NCBI RefSeq assembly: GCF_042655485.1
Contig: NZ_JBHSMC010000005.1
Location: 1-64,000, forward strand
Source: Lederbergia graminis
Lineage (GTDB): Bacteria; Bacillota; Bacilli; Bacillales; Bacillaceae_C
DNA: 64,000 bases
Direction: 5' to 3'
Shown here: piece after piece, positions 16,297 to 26,184 of the stretch
How the letters are laid out: each line of letters begins with the position of its first letter
Position numbering within the stretch: the first letter of the stretch is position 1
Position numbers and translations under genes: made by a program
Notes under the pieces: generated by a model
Told to the model about the DNA's origin: nothing
The model's input: the letters and a program-made list of their open reading frames with translations, nothing else
Database searches by the model: none

Positions 16297-17232
16297 TCAA
16301 GTATGTCTTCTATTTGGTCCATCTACTTTAATTGGGATGGATAAATATTTAATACGCTCCATGATTCGCGCAGCTTTCATCTGTTCCTCTTCTCCACGTT
16401 GGGAATAAGTAAGGTGATGCTGCAGTGCGTTAAAATCAAAATTAGATGTGAAAAAGGTTGGTAACTGCTCGTGCATACGGAATTGCAAAATGGAGCCAAG
16501 AATCTCATCCCTTGTCCAACTCGACATTGCTTCCGCACCAATATCATCCAGCATTAATACTTTCGCTGTTTTTACTACCTCTAATTTTTCATTTAATGTT
16601 TGATCTCCAAGAGACTGTTTCATTTCTCTTAAAAATTCTGGCACATAGACAATTAACGAAGGTATTTCTTTTTCTGCAAGTTGATTTGCAATTGCACCAA
16701 GTAAATATGATTTTCCAACCCCGAAACTACCATGCAAATATAGTCCCTTCATCTGAGTATCATCATTATAAGTTGATGCGAATTGCTCTGCATATTCGAA
16801 TGCATTAATTCTCCCAGGACTATCAAGTGAAAAATCAGCAAAGGATGCTTGTAAAATCTCTTTTGGCACATAAATACTCTTTATTAATTTCTCTGTCTTC
16901 TTCCTCTCATCATCCATAATCTTCGTTGGACAAGGTCGGTATTGGACTTCAATTGAACCTCTTACAAGTGCAATAACAGGTTCATAGCCCTTCATCATAT
17001 TTTTACATCCATCTAAGTTCGGACAATTAGAACAGCTTTTTGTTTGGGAAGCATACTCATATAGCTTCATTAACCCTTTTTCAATCATACTTTCATTTAT
17101 TTCATATTGATGTTCTTGTAAGAATGCTTGAACATCTGGATTATTCAATATTTCAGATTTCATCTCTTCATATCGTTGTTGAAAGTTTTGTGAATTTGAA
17201 ATTCTACTTAATGTCCGATTAATTCGTTCCAC
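16297..17232 (-). CDS. dnaI: Primosomal protein DnaI (helicase loader)
   Basis: 311 aa from GTG 17232, exactly the B. subtilis length; GGAGGTG sits 6 bases before this GTG, while ATG 17247 would lie on the ribosome site. DnaI loads the replicative helicase with DnaB and DnaD. The N-terminal helicase-binding domain has a zinc cluster (CSNCPNLDGCKNM); the AAA+ domain has Walker A LHGSFGVGKSYLL and Walker B KVLMLDDIGAE, followed by sensor-like TFFTSNFDF. It overlaps the end of dnaB by 14 bp, so translation is coupled. Confidence 0.95.
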   Translation of the reverse strand: MERINRTLSRISNSQNFQQRYEEMKSEILNNPDVQAFLQEHQYEINESMIEKGLMKLYEYASQTKSCSNCPNLDGCKNMMKGYEPVIALVRGSIEVQYRPCPTKIMDDERKKTEKLIKSIYVPKEILQASFADFSLDSPGRINAFEYAEQFASTYNDDTQMKGLYLHGSFGVGKSYLLGAIANQLAEKEIPSLIVYVPEFLREMKQSLGDQTLNEKLEVVKTAKVLMLDDIGAEAMSSWTRDEILGSILQFRMHEQLPTFFTSNFDFNALQHHLTYSQRGEEEQMKAARIMERIKYLSIPIKVDGPNRRHT

Positions 17233-18637
17233 CTTTTTCACCTCCATTTTTCTTATATTTTTGTTGAATCGCTTCTAATCTACGTCTTCTTTCTGCAAAA
17301 TCTGTTGTAGTTTCTTCTTGTTGTGCAGGAGTAGCCTGATTTTGACTTGCCATAAACCAATCCGGTAGTTGCTCAGTCCGAATTGCTTTTTTGCGTTTTT
17401 GGGTCGATTCCTTTTTACTATTAGCCCATTCTTGGTATTGACGATGTTCTTTAAGTGCAAGCTCCATTGCTTCCTTGACAGTAGTCACTTTTTTCCGTGC
17501 CCAGTGGGAAGCAATTTTCTCCAAATAACTTTTTGACAATTTCATATCTGTTTTTAACATTACATAGTGGATCATTACATTTATGACACCTGGTGGTAAT
17601 TTTTGTTGGAACATTACTTCTTCTATCGCTTGTAAATCTGACATAGAAGGTTCCGTTCCTTCTCCTAAGTCGATGAGGAACTGACGTGGAGAGATGGATT
17701 CCAAATAAGCTATTAGTCTATCTTCTTGCGTTACTGGTGGTTGTAGTGACTCACGATTAAAAACTGGCTGCGAACGATCCACCAATTGAGGTAACTTCCC
17801 ATCATGTTCCACCTGAAACCAATCGCGTGCAGCCTTTCTCATCTCTTCAATATCAATCTCTTGTTCAGCTGTTAAACTAGATAAGACAATTTTTTTCATA
17901 TCTACAGCATTAATGGAATACAAATACGCAAGTTTAGCTATTGCTGCTCTTACTTCTTTTGTAAAAAGTTTTCTAGGCACCATCACTTCGGATAGCCCCG
18001 AAAACAATAAATCAAAATCGAACTCACTCTCTGCAATCTCAATAAAACTTGCCTTTTCTCTGCGGAAGAATTCTTTTCCTTCCTCTAATGCTTTTACTTC
18101 TCGTACATCTATATTTGTTAAGGAACTAGCTCCTAACGACTCAAATACATCTTGAAAATCGCGAGTGATATTATGAAATTGTTCTGTATCCAGTTTATTA
18201 TCGGATAATCCTCGCTTTAATCTAGAAAAATGCGACTGACCCAGCTTTTGATATAGATAAATGTTCAACATTCCATCAGAAAAAAACTCATCAGCTGATA
18301 AAGGTGGGTTTAATTCATATATAAAGGATCGAGATTGTTCTTCATTCTTTATATATGTATTTAATAATCCAATGCCTTCAAGTTTTAATCGCGCATGATA
18401 GATTTCTTCCAAGTTTATCGATAATTCGTTCATTAAGTGATAATGATTCCATTCTTCCGACCAAATACGATTATTCTCAATTTTATTGAACAATGTAATA
18501 TAAAAACTAGTACATATCGGCCCCATAAGTGGTTGATACAATGTTGTAATGATTTTCAAATCATGTGAATGCAATATTCCATTCATCGTAATTGTAAAGG
18601 AATCAACTGGCTGTACTTCATTCCAATATTGCTTCAT
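17219..18637 (-). CDS. dnaB: Replication initiation and membrane attachment protein DnaB
   Basis: 472 aa from ATG 18637, as in B. subtilis. Begins MKQYWNEVQPVDSFTI. Two copies of the DnaB/DnaD-type helical domain are expected: the N-terminal winged-helix and dimer part about 1-300, and a C-terminal DDBH2 domain about 310-430 (SPRQFLIDLGEGTEPSMSD, LPPGVINVMIHYVMLKTDM, ASHWARKKVTTVKEAMELA). Loads helicase at oriC and at restart sites together with DnaD and DnaI. Sits between nrdR and dnaI in one operon. A GTG 9 bp upstream is an alternative start. Confidence 0.93.
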   Translation of the reverse strand: MKQYWNEVQPVDSFTITMNGILHSHDLKIITTLYQPLMGPICTSFYITLFNKIENNRIWSEEWNHYHLMNELSINLEEIYHARLKLEGIGLLNTYIKNEEQSRSFIYELNPPLSADEFFSDGMLNIYLYQKLGQSHFSRLKRGLSDNKLDTEQFHNITRDFQDVFESLGASSLTNIDVREVKALEEGKEFFRREKASFIEIAESEFDFDLLFSGLSEVMVPRKLFTKEVRAAIAKLAYLYSINAVDMKKIVLSSLTAEQEIDIEEMRKAARDWFQVEHDGKLPQLVDRSQPVFNRESLQPPVTQEDRLIAYLESISPRQFLIDLGEGTEPSMSDLQAIEEVMFQQKLPPGVINVMIHYVMLKTDMKLSKSYLEKIASHWARKKVTTVKEAMELALKEHRQYQEWANSKKESTQKRKKAIRTEQLPDWFMASQNQATPAQQEETTTDFAERRRRLEAIQQKYKKNGGEKGGTN

Positions 18638-18653
18638 GTTATACACACTTTCA

Positions 18654-19109
18654 TTAATCTTTTTTGATTAAATCTTTCAATTCATCCAAAAAGACATTAA
18701 TATCCTTAAATTGACGATAAACAGACGCAAAGCGGACGTAAGCAACTTCATCTACCTTTGCTAATTTATCCATCACTAACTCACCAACAATTCCTGAATT
18801 AATCTCAGCTTGTCCTAGACTTCGTAATTCACGTTCTATATCGTGAGTTATTTTATCAAGTTGATCTAAAGTTACTGGTCTTTTTTCGCAAGCACGAATA
18901 AGCCCTCGTAATATTTTCTCGCGGCTAAATTCTTCTCTCGTTCCTTCTTTTTTCACAATAATGAGTGGTGTTTCTTCCACTCTTTCAAATGTTGTAAAAC
19001 GGTAAGAACATTTCTCACACTCACGTCTTCTACGTATGGACCTAACTTCATCAGCAGGCCTTGAATCAACTACTCGTGTGCCATTATGTTGGCAGGACGG
19101 GCATTTCAT
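18654..19109 (-). CDS. nrdR: Transcriptional repressor NrdR
   Basis: 151 aa from ATG 19109 behind CGGAGCTGATACG; ATGs upstream lack a site. N-terminal zinc ribbon (CPSCQHNGTRVVDSRP ... CEKCSYRFTTFE) and an ATP-cone domain about 49-139 (IIVKKEGTREEFSREKILRGL). It senses ATP/dATP and represses ribonucleotide reductase genes, which are not in this window. Followed by dnaB and dnaI, a conserved Firmicute replication operon. Confidence 0.97.
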   Translation of the reverse strand: MKCPSCQHNGTRVVDSRPADEVRSIRRRRECEKCSYRFTTFERVEETPLIIVKKEGTREEFSREKILRGLIRACEKRPVTLDQLDKITHDIERELRSLGQAEINSGIVGELVMDKLAKVDEVAYVRFASVYRQFKDINVFLDELKDLIKKD

Positions 19110-19192
19110 CGTATCAGCTCCGTTCATTGTGCTTTTTTTCATTATACATTACTTTAAGGAGAAGTAACAAAAGATATCATGTGAAAATGAGA

Positions 19193-19221
19193 AATAGAAG
19201 CAGTAAAAAACTGCTTCTTAA
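19193..19221 (-). terminator. Terminator after coaE
   Basis: Minus strand AGAAGCAG TTTTTTA CTGCTTCT followed by ATTTCTC; it overlaps the last codon of coaE. The T tract after the stem is short, so strength is moderate. Confidence 0.65.
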
Positions 19222-19820
19222 GGTACTAATTTCCATTTTTCAATTAAGGCATTTATTTGGTTTTTTGTATTCTCTATTGTGCCATTATTATTAATTACTA
19301 CATCTGCCATTTTCACTTTCTGTTTTAATGGCATTTGTGATTTTATGCGAGCATCTGCTTCAGGTTCAGATAAATTATTACGTTGCATTAAACGCTTCTT
19401 TTGAACATCTTCATCTACATAAACAACTATTGTTCTTTCCACTAAATGAGTAAGATTGCTCTCAAATAGTAATGGAATATCATAGATGATTGTTTGTTTT
19501 CCAGCAGTAATGGCTTCTTGTTTCCATATGTTCATGCGCTCTCGGACTGCAGGGTGAACAATTTCATTTAAGACCTGTCTCTTGTCATCATCATGAAATA
19601 TTATGGATCCAAGTTTTTTTCGATTGATTGTTTTATCCTCATGCAAAATGTCCTCTCCAAATGCAGTCACTATTTCTTTATAAGCTTTCTCACCTGGCTC
19701 AACTACAACTCGTGCTGCAATGTCTGCATCAACAATATAGAATCCATTATCTTTTAGAATATTTGATACGGTACTTTTTCCACTTGCAATACCGCCAGTA
19801 AGTCCAATGATGGTTGCCAT
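19218..19820 (-). CDS. coaE: Dephospho-CoA kinase
   Basis: 200 aa from ATG 19820 behind GGAAGTGG. Last step of CoA synthesis (3'-phosphorylation of dephospho-CoA). Walker A GLTGGIASGKSTV at residues 6-18, DADIAARVVVEPGE, lid region KRQVLNEIVHPAVRERM and DIPLLFES. It follows ytaF and mutM-polA; in B. subtilis the gapB and speD genes lie between coaE and nrdR, but here the two are only about 110 bp apart. Confidence 0.96.
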   Translation of the reverse strand: MATIIGLTGGIASGKSTVSNILKDNGFYIVDADIAARVVVEPGEKAYKEIVTAFGEDILHEDKTINRKKLGSIIFHDDDKRQVLNEIVHPAVRERMNIWKQEAITAGKQTIIYDIPLLFESNLTHLVERTIVVYVDEDVQKKRLMQRNNLSEPEADARIKSQMPLKQKVKMADVVINNNGTIENTKNQINALIEKWKLVP

Positions 19821-19838
19821 AATTAGTGCCACTTCCAA

Positions 19839-20471
19839 TTACATTTTTAGTAAGCCAATCAATATTAATAATACACCAGGCATAAATGCTATTTTTTGCA
19901 CCCAACTTGATTTAGATAATATTTTCCCAAGGTGAAGACCACCTGTTAAGAATATACAACTCATACATGCGGCCGCAGTAGCTAAAAATATTGGAGAAAA
20001 ACCAAGCATCGCTGCCCCAATACCTGCTCCGAATGCATCTAATGATAATGCTGTTCCTAACATAAGAGCTTCTAGTCCAGTAATAGTACCTGAACGATCG
20101 AAGTCAGCATGTGTGGGCTTTTTTAAAATTTGAATTACGATACCAAGGGACGTAATTTCCCATTTTAAAACTAATTTTTCATGTGTTAAAGGCTCATCCT
20201 TTTCTGTTCGGAAGAATTGGAACACAACCCATGCTCCAATTAAAATCAATATACTGCCACCTATTCTTCTTGCTACAACCTCTGAAAGAACTTGCAAAAT
20301 TAGTTGTCCAGCAAGCATCGCAATTGCTAATGAAACCGCCGTACATAGCGCAATAATTAAAATTGATTTCAGAGGAATTTTCATCTTCCTAAGTCCATAT
20401 ACAAGTCCAGTACTAAAACTGTCTAGACTTACTGCGACAGCGAGTAGCAGCAATGTTAACGAGTAGCCCAT
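19839..20471 (-). CDS. ytaF: Sporulation membrane protein YtaF (MntP-like)
   Basis: 210 aa from ATG 20471. Six membrane segments arranged as two related halves; LLLLAVAVSLDSFSTGLVYGLRKMKIP and ALMLGTALSLDAFGAGIGAAML are the paired Asp-containing motifs of MntP/YtaF manganese-efflux-like proteins. Needed for efficient sporulation in B. subtilis; transport substrate not proven. Located between mutM and coaE as in B. subtilis. GGAAGGGG gives the ribosome site. Confidence 0.9.
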   Translation of the reverse strand: MGYSLTLLLLAVAVSLDSFSTGLVYGLRKMKIPLKSILIIALCTAVSLAIAMLAGQLILQVLSEVVARRIGGSILILIGAWVVFQFFRTEKDEPLTHEKLVLKWEITSLGIVIQILKKPTHADFDRSGTITGLEALMLGTALSLDAFGAGIGAAMLGFSPIFLATAAACMSCIFLTGGLHLGKILSKSSWVQKIAFMPGVLLILIGLLKM

Positions 20472-20541
20472 CTCCAAACCCCTTCCTCATTAGCAGTTGA
20501 TAAATCAGTATATGAGGAAGAAAGATTGAACGTTAATACAG

Positions 20542-21369
20542 TTAAATTTTTTGACAGTTAGGACAGAAATGAGTCCCTCGACCAGCAGCTTTTATTTTTT
20601 CAATTTGCTCACCACATTGTAGACATGCTTCACCTTTCCTACCATAAACAAGCAATTGCTCTTGGTAAGAGCCGGTTAGACCATGTGAATTCATATATGT
20701 GTTTACAGAACTCCCACCTACTGCAATTGATTCTTGTAATGTTGCAGCTGCTTGTTCACGAAGTCTTGCTATTTCTTGATCAGTTAGTGACTTCGCTTTC
20801 CGTTCGGGATGAATTTCTGCTCTGTGTAGTACTTCATCTACATAAATGTTTCCAAGCCCAGTTACGATTGTTTGATCCAGTAGTACGGCTTTGATGATTC
20901 TTTCTGTTTTAGCAAATTTTTCTTTCAAGTAGTTTGTCGTAAAGCTCTTGGAAAAAGGTTCTGGACCTAACTTAGATAATGGTGGAACCGTCTCTTCTGT
21001 TCCCTTTGTAAACAAGTGCATGGTGCCAAATTTTCTCACATCACGATAACGTAATTCCGTTCCATCTTTAAAGTGAAAGATAATATGTGTATGTTTATCT
21101 TTTGGATCGTCTTCGTTTTTTAAGCGATAATTACCCTCCATCCGCAAATGGGATACGAGGGCATAATCATCTAAAATAAAAATGAGGAATTTTCCTTTTC
21201 GATTTACATCTATAATCGTTTGTCCTTGTAATGCGTCCTGAAATTGTTCGTATTCCAGAGGATGCTGGATAATTTTTGGCCAACCTACTGTTACTTCTTT
21301 GATTGTTTTGCCTACAACCAGTTCGACGAGTGTTTTTCGGACTGTTTCAACTTCTGGCAGTTCTGGCAT
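20542..21369 (-). CDS. mutM: Formamidopyrimidine-DNA glycosylase (Fpg)
   Basis: 275 aa. Removes oxidised purines such as 8-oxoguanine and nicks the site. N-terminal catalytic Pro2 and Glu3 (MPELPEVETVRKTL), Lys in NRKGKFLIF, H2TH region (LLDQTIVTGLGNIYVDEVL) and a C-terminal zinc finger with four Cys (CLQCGEQIEKIKAAGRGTHF then CPNC) are all intact. It follows polA by 23 bp in a repair operon with ytaF and coaE. Confidence 0.97.
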   Translation of the reverse strand: MPELPEVETVRKTLVELVVGKTIKEVTVGWPKIIQHPLEYEQFQDALQGQTIIDVNRKGKFLIFILDDYALVSHLRMEGNYRLKNEDDPKDKHTHIIFHFKDGTELRYRDVRKFGTMHLFTKGTEETVPPLSKLGPEPFSKSFTTNYLKEKFAKTERIIKAVLLDQTIVTGLGNIYVDEVLHRAEIHPERKAKSLTDQEIARLREQAAATLQESIAVGGSSVNTYMNSHGLTGSYQEQLLVYGRKGEACLQCGEQIEKIKAAGRGTHFCPNCQKI

Positions 21370-21392
21370 ATCCCCATATCCCCTTTTGCTTT

Positions 21393-24023
21393 TTATTTTG
21401 CATCATACCAAGTTGGACCATATGAGTATTCTACTTTTAATGGTACGGATAGTTTTAATGCGTGTTCCATCACATCCGGAACGATTTCTTTCAATTTTTC
21501 GATTTCATCTTCTGGTGCTTCGAAGATTAGTTCATCATGTACTTGTAGTAGCATCCGTGTTTGTAATCCTTCTGTTTCTAACCTTGCTGCCATGTCGATC
21601 ATTGCTTTCTTAATAATATCTGCAGCACTACCTTGAATTGGTGTATTCATAGCAGTTCTTTCTGCAAAGCTACGCAAATTAAAGTTACGACTCGTTATTT
21701 CAGGTATATATCTTCTTCTGTGCAACAATGTTTCGACATACCCCTTGTTTCGAGCATCTGCAACAATGTCTTCCATATAATTTTTTACACCTGGGAAACT
21801 TTCTAAGTATCGATCAATAAATTGACCTGCTTCCTTGCGCGTAATTCCTAAATTTTGCGATAGCCCATAATCACTAATTCCGTATACAATTCCGAAGTTA
21901 ACTGCTTTAGCTTGTCTGCGCATTTCACCAGTAACTTCCTCCGCCTCTACATGGAAGACATCCATGGCAGTCTTCGTATGGATATCCATATCTTGTGTAA
22001 AAGCTTCCTGTAAGTTTTCATCATTGGCGATATGTGCTAACACTCGTAATTCAATTTGTGAATAATCGGCAGCAAATATGACCCAGTTGTCTTCAGAAGG
22101 AACAAATGCTTGACGAATTCTGCGACCTTCCTCCAAGCGAATCGGGATATTTTGCAAATTAGGATCAATCGAGCTTAGACGCCCAGTTGAAGTTAGAGCT
22201 TGATTAAAGCGAGTATGAACTTTGTTTGTATCTTTATGAACGACCTTAAGCAATCCTTCTAAATATGTTGACTGTAATTTTCCAAGTTGACGGTAATTTA
22301 ATATTTCCCGAATAATTTCGTGCTCATGCTCTAGTTTTTCTAATACATCAGCAGAAGTGGAATATCCTGTCTTTGTTTTCTTTATTGCAGGCAGACCCAT
22401 TTTTTCGAATAAAATGACCCCAAGCTGCTTCGGAGAATTAATATTAAACTCTTCTCCTGCCAACGCATATATTTTAGCCTCAATTTCCTTTAGACGTCCT
22501 GCCAACTCTGTCTTCATCGTTTCAAGGCGCTCTACATCTACTTTCACGCCAGTATACTCCATTTTAGCCAAAATAAGTGCAAGCGGTAATTCTAGATCAT
22601 AAAATAACTCTGTTTGTTCATTTTGGTCTAATTCTTGTAAAACTTTTTCGTACAGTTCTGAAATAGCAGCTGCTTTTCTTGCTAGATGTTCTGATAGCTC
22701 GGCCTCTTCCGCTAGCTTTCTCTTCGCACCTTTTCCATAAACAGCTTCATCAGTTTTCACATTTGTATATTGATGACGTTTTGCAACACCTGCAAAATCT
22801 TCGATTGATTCAGATGGATTCAACAAATAAGAAGCAAGTAATAAGTCAAAATCAATACCTCGCAAATGTATTCCACGTAATTTTAAGGAAACAATCGAGC
22901 GCTTTGCATCATACACTCGCTTTTTCTTTGTTTCATCTTCTGCCCAGTTTTTAAAAGCTTCGGATTGTTGTGCTACTTCAAGTGGTAAATAAAAGTTTCC
23001 ATTTTCATTCGATAATCCGATGCCTACAATTTCACCTGTTTGGTAATTGTCTTCTAATATTTCGATGTAAAGGGCAGATTCGTCAGCCAGCATATTTTCA
23101 GTGATTTCATCTGCCTTTTCAAAAACTATTTCATTTACTTCTTCTATTGCAATATCTTCAGCTCCATCTAGCTTCTCTAGTAAGGAATTAAATCCTAACT
23201 CTTTAAAAATAGCTGATAATTTCGCTACATCATAGCCTTCGTATAATAATTCATCTACGGTTACCTCGACTGGAGCTTCCTTCGTAATTGTTGCCAATTC
23301 TTTACTCATTACTGCTAGTTCTTTATGCTCTTCTAGCTTTTCTTTTAATTTTTTTCCACTTACTTTATCAATATTTTCAAGTACATTTTCTACTGATTGA
23401 AATTCTTTTAATAGCTTGATGGCTGTTTTCTCCCCAACACCAGGAACTCCGGGAATATTATCAGATTGATCTCCCATTAAACCTTTCATATCGATAATCT
23501 GTTCAGGTGTTAGTCCATATTTTTCTTGAATATGATCAGGTGTGTATTGTTCTACATCTGTAATTCCTTTTTTCGTAATAGAAACGGTTATTTTATCCGT
23601 ACTTAATTGAGTTAAGTCTTTATCACCTGAGACAACTTGTACATCAAAACCTTCTTTCTCTGCCTTGGTTGCAAGAGTTCCTATAATATCATCTGCTTCA
23701 TAGTTTTCTAACTCATACCGTTTAATTCCATATGCGTCTAAAAGTTCGCGAAGGAACGGAAATTGTTCTGATAACTCTGGTGGAGTTTTTTGGCGACCAC
23801 CTTTATATTCCTTAAACGTAGAGTGGCGGAATGTTGTTTTTCCGGCATCAAATGCAACAAGAATATGTGTCGGCTTTTCATCTTCCAACATTTTCATCAG
23901 CATTGTAGTAAATCCATATACTGCATTTGTGTGTATACCTTTGTCATTATTTAAAAGTGGTAATGCGAAGAAAGCTCGATATGCGATACTATTTCCGTCA
24001 ATTAACATTAATTTCTTTTTCAA
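21393..24023 (-). CDS. polA: DNA polymerase I
   Basis: 876 aa. N-terminal 5'-3' exonuclease (about 1-290: LMLIDGNSIAYRAFFALPLL, GDKDLTQL, KGLMGDQSDNIPGVPGVGEKTA), a middle domain about 300-465 matching the proofreading fold but without clear DEDD residues, as in other Bacillus enzymes (so probably no 3'-5' proofreading), and an A-family polymerase domain about 470-876 with motif A DYSQIELRVLAHI, motif B RRQAKAVNFGIVYG and motif C LLQVHDELIFE. Okazaki fragment maturation and repair. First gene of polA-mutM-ytaF-coaE. phoPR, which I recall near polA in B. subtilis, is not upstream here; hflK/hflC is. Confidence 0.98.
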   Translation of the reverse strand: MKKKLMLIDGNSIAYRAFFALPLLNNDKGIHTNAVYGFTTMLMKMLEDEKPTHILVAFDAGKTTFRHSTFKEYKGGRQKTPPELSEQFPFLRELLDAYGIKRYELENYEADDIIGTLATKAEKEGFDVQVVSGDKDLTQLSTDKITVSITKKGITDVEQYTPDHIQEKYGLTPEQIIDMKGLMGDQSDNIPGVPGVGEKTAIKLLKEFQSVENVLENIDKVSGKKLKEKLEEHKELAVMSKELATITKEAPVEVTVDELLYEGYDVAKLSAIFKELGFNSLLEKLDGAEDIAIEEVNEIVFEKADEITENMLADESALYIEILEDNYQTGEIVGIGLSNENGNFYLPLEVAQQSEAFKNWAEDETKKKRVYDAKRSIVSLKLRGIHLRGIDFDLLLASYLLNPSESIEDFAGVAKRHQYTNVKTDEAVYGKGAKRKLAEEAELSEHLARKAAAISELYEKVLQELDQNEQTELFYDLELPLALILAKMEYTGVKVDVERLETMKTELAGRLKEIEAKIYALAGEEFNINSPKQLGVILFEKMGLPAIKKTKTGYSTSADVLEKLEHEHEIIREILNYRQLGKLQSTYLEGLLKVVHKDTNKVHTRFNQALTSTGRLSSIDPNLQNIPIRLEEGRRIRQAFVPSEDNWVIFAADYSQIELRVLAHIANDENLQEAFTQDMDIHTKTAMDVFHVEAEEVTGEMRRQAKAVNFGIVYGISDYGLSQNLGITRKEAGQFIDRYLESFPGVKNYMEDIVADARNKGYVETLLHRRRYIPEITSRNFNLRSFAERTAMNTPIQGSAADIIKKAMIDMAARLETEGLQTRMLLQVHDELIFEAPEDEIEKLKEIVPDVMEHALKLSVPLKVEYSYGPTWYDAK

Positions 24024-24142
24024 AAAGAATAACCTCCCATTGGAGCAAATTCGTCCATTTGATTTATCTTTTATTTTATCAGAATGATGATCGAAAGGGA
24101 AAATAATGGGGTATTTCGAAAAAGATTAGTGGAGCAAATAGA

Positions 24143-24173
24143 AAAAATCCCACTTATTAAGCGGGATTTCTCT
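24143..24173 (-). terminator. Terminator after hflC
   Basis: Minus strand AAATCCCGC TTAATAA GTGGGATTT followed by TTTC. Begins a few bases past the hflC stop. Confidence 0.85.
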
Positions 24174-24176
24174 ATA

Positions 24177-25103
24177 TTATTCTGTATACCCCATCAAAAT
24201 TTTAGCATAAGGGGAATCAGATGGGATAATGATGACTGTATCATCACCAATAATTTTCTTATATGTTTCTAATGTACGATATAGATTATAAAATTCAGGG
24301 TCTTTAGAAAAAGCTTCATTATAGATTTTTGCTGCTTCTCCTTCCCCTTCCGCACGAATCTCATCCGCATCTGCTTCTGCTTTTGAAAGGATTTCTTTCA
24401 CTTTACGATCCGTTTCCGCCATTGTTTCGTTTTTCTTTGCATCACCTTGTGATAAGTAATCTTGGGCTGTTGATTGACGCTCAGAAATCATTCTAGTATA
24501 AACAGAATTTTCATTTTCAGTTGGTAAATCAGTACGTTTCGTCCGCACATCTACAACTGTAATCCCATACTCATCTCTTGATAATAGTTCATTTACTTTT
24601 TCAGTCACTTGATCATTCAAACTACCACGGGAGGACTTCTCGTCATTAATAATTTCATCATAATTTAATTGACCAAGTTCAGCTCTAACAACAGAATAGA
24701 TAAATTCCTCCATTCGAGTTTCTGCATTAAGTACTGTTCTTGCGTTTGAAATCATTTTCTTAGGGTCATCAATTTTCCATACTGCATAGTTATCAATGAT
24801 AATCCGCTTCTTGTCTTTCGTATTAATTTCTGCCTCTGACACATTATATGTCATTTGTCGTTTCGGAAGTGTTGAAGTGTTTTGAATAAATGGTATTTTG
24901 AATGCTATACCAGGCTCACTCTTAATATCCACTACTTCTCCGAATTGGCGAATTACTTTATATTCTCCCTCTTTCACGACAAACACGCTAGAAAAAAACA
25001 ATATCAGTATGACTATTAACGCTAAGAAGAACATCCCAATTTTTGCAAATTTACGCCATTCTTCATTAACAGATTTTCTCATGTTCACGACTTTTTCATC
25101 CAT
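24177..25103 (-). CDS. hflC: HflC, modulator of FtsH protease (SPFH family)
   Basis: 308 aa. One N-terminal membrane segment (about 20-44, IGMFFLALIVILILFFSSVFV) followed by an SPFH/band-7 domain (VVKEGEYKVIRQFGEVVDI, PGIAFKIPFIQNTSTL, DNYAVWKIDDPKKMI, RAELGQLNYDEIINDEK) and a helical C-terminal part with AEADADEIRAEGEGEAAKIYNEAFSKDPEFY, the HflC signature. It forms a membrane complex with HflK. The start overlaps the hflK stop (TAATG), with GGAGG upstream, so the pair is co-translated. Confidence 0.93.
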   Translation of the reverse strand: MDEKVVNMRKSVNEEWRKFAKIGMFFLALIVILILFFSSVFVVKEGEYKVIRQFGEVVDIKSEPGIAFKIPFIQNTSTLPKRQMTYNVSEAEINTKDKKRIIIDNYAVWKIDDPKKMISNARTVLNAETRMEEFIYSVVRAELGQLNYDEIINDEKSSRGSLNDQVTEKVNELLSRDEYGITVVDVRTKRTDLPTENENSVYTRMISERQSTAQDYLSQGDAKKNETMAETDRKVKEILSKAEADADEIRAEGEGEAAKIYNEAFSKDPEFYNLYRTLETYKKIIGDDTVIIIPSDSPYAKILMGYTE

Positions 25104-26074
25104 TATTGTTGTGTACCTCCTTCTTCAGTAGACACATTTCCTTGATTAGAAGGTGTAGGTTGTTGTTGGTTTTCTAATGGTCGAATTGGAAAATACTTCA
25201 TCGTATTCCCATCATCATTCATAATATAAATTTCAGCACCAGGGAGAACTTGTTCCAATGTCTCTAATGTTAAACGTTCCCTCGTGATCTCTGGGTTGTT
25301 TTTATATTGCTCATATAATTTATTGAAAATGGCAACATCCCCACGAGCAGCTTCTAAACGAGCAGCTTTATCTCCTGTTGCTTTTGAAATAATCGCAGCC
25401 TTTTCCCCTTCAGCTTCATTCATTAATTGATTTTCATATTTCTGCGCTTCGTTAATCTTCGTATTCATTGTTTCCCTTGCATCTGTAACTGCAGTAAAAG
25501 CATTACGCACATCTTCATTCGGAAGTTCTACATCTTTTAAATTCACTGCAAGAATCGAAATACCTAGGTCATACTTATCTATTAAGCTAGTAAGTAATTC
25601 ACGTACTTCTGCTTGGATTTCTGCTTTACCAGTTGTTAAGGCATCATCAATCTTTGAATTACCAATGATACTTCTTAAAGAAGCCGATGTCGCATCATAC
25701 AATATATCTTTTGGATTTTCAGCATTAAATAGATACTTTTGTGGATCTACTATTTTCCACTGTACTACAAGATCTGCAAGGACAATATTTTCATCCCCTG
25801 TAATCATCTTTGTTTCGTTAGCTGCGCCATTATCTTCCTTATATCCAAAATCTAGTGATAAAGTTTCAGCAGGTACCTTTTCCACTTCTTGAATTGGCCA
25901 TGGTAGTTTGAAATGTAGTCCTGGCTCCGAAACAGTTTGTTCTGCTTTCCCAAAGGTCATTATGACGGCTTGATCAGATTCATCTACAGTATACCAAGTT
26001 GTAAAGGCAACAATTGCTAGAATGATAACTGAAATAACAAGACCTGTTACCGTATAAATTCGTTTTAAGCTCAT
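25103..26074 (-). CDS. hflK: HflK, modulator of FtsH protease (SPFH family)
   Basis: 323 aa. N-terminal membrane anchor (about 8-28, VTGLVISVIILAIVAFTTWY), SPFH domain (VDESDQAVIMTFGKAEQTVSE, PGLHFKLPWPIQEVEKV, WKIVDPQKYLFN, LKDVELPNEDVRNAFTAVTDA) and a glutamine/proline-rich tail (ENQQQPTPSNQGN) typical of HflK. Forms a cap-like complex around FtsH in enterobacteria; in Bacillaceae the partner is an inference. Promoter-proximal gene of hflKC, which lacks other partners here. Confidence 0.93.
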   Translation of the reverse strand: MSLKRIYTVTGLVISVIILAIVAFTTWYTVDESDQAVIMTFGKAEQTVSEPGLHFKLPWPIQEVEKVPAETLSLDFGYKEDNGAANETKMITGDENIVLADLVVQWKIVDPQKYLFNAENPKDILYDATSASLRSIIGNSKIDDALTTGKAEIQAEVRELLTSLIDKYDLGISILAVNLKDVELPNEDVRNAFTAVTDARETMNTKINEAQKYENQLMNEAEGEKAAIISKATGDKAARLEAARGDVAIFNKLYEQYKNNPEITRERLTLETLEQVLPGAEIYIMNDDGNTMKYFPIRPLENQQQPTPSNQGNVSTEEGGTQQ

Positions 26075-26184
26075 GCTTCACTTCCCCTTCTCTTAATCTC
26101 TCAACAGGTATATACGACTAGGTGGGGAAAAAGTTTCATAAAATTATATAGCTATTTTGGGATTTGTTTTTTTAACTTTGTATG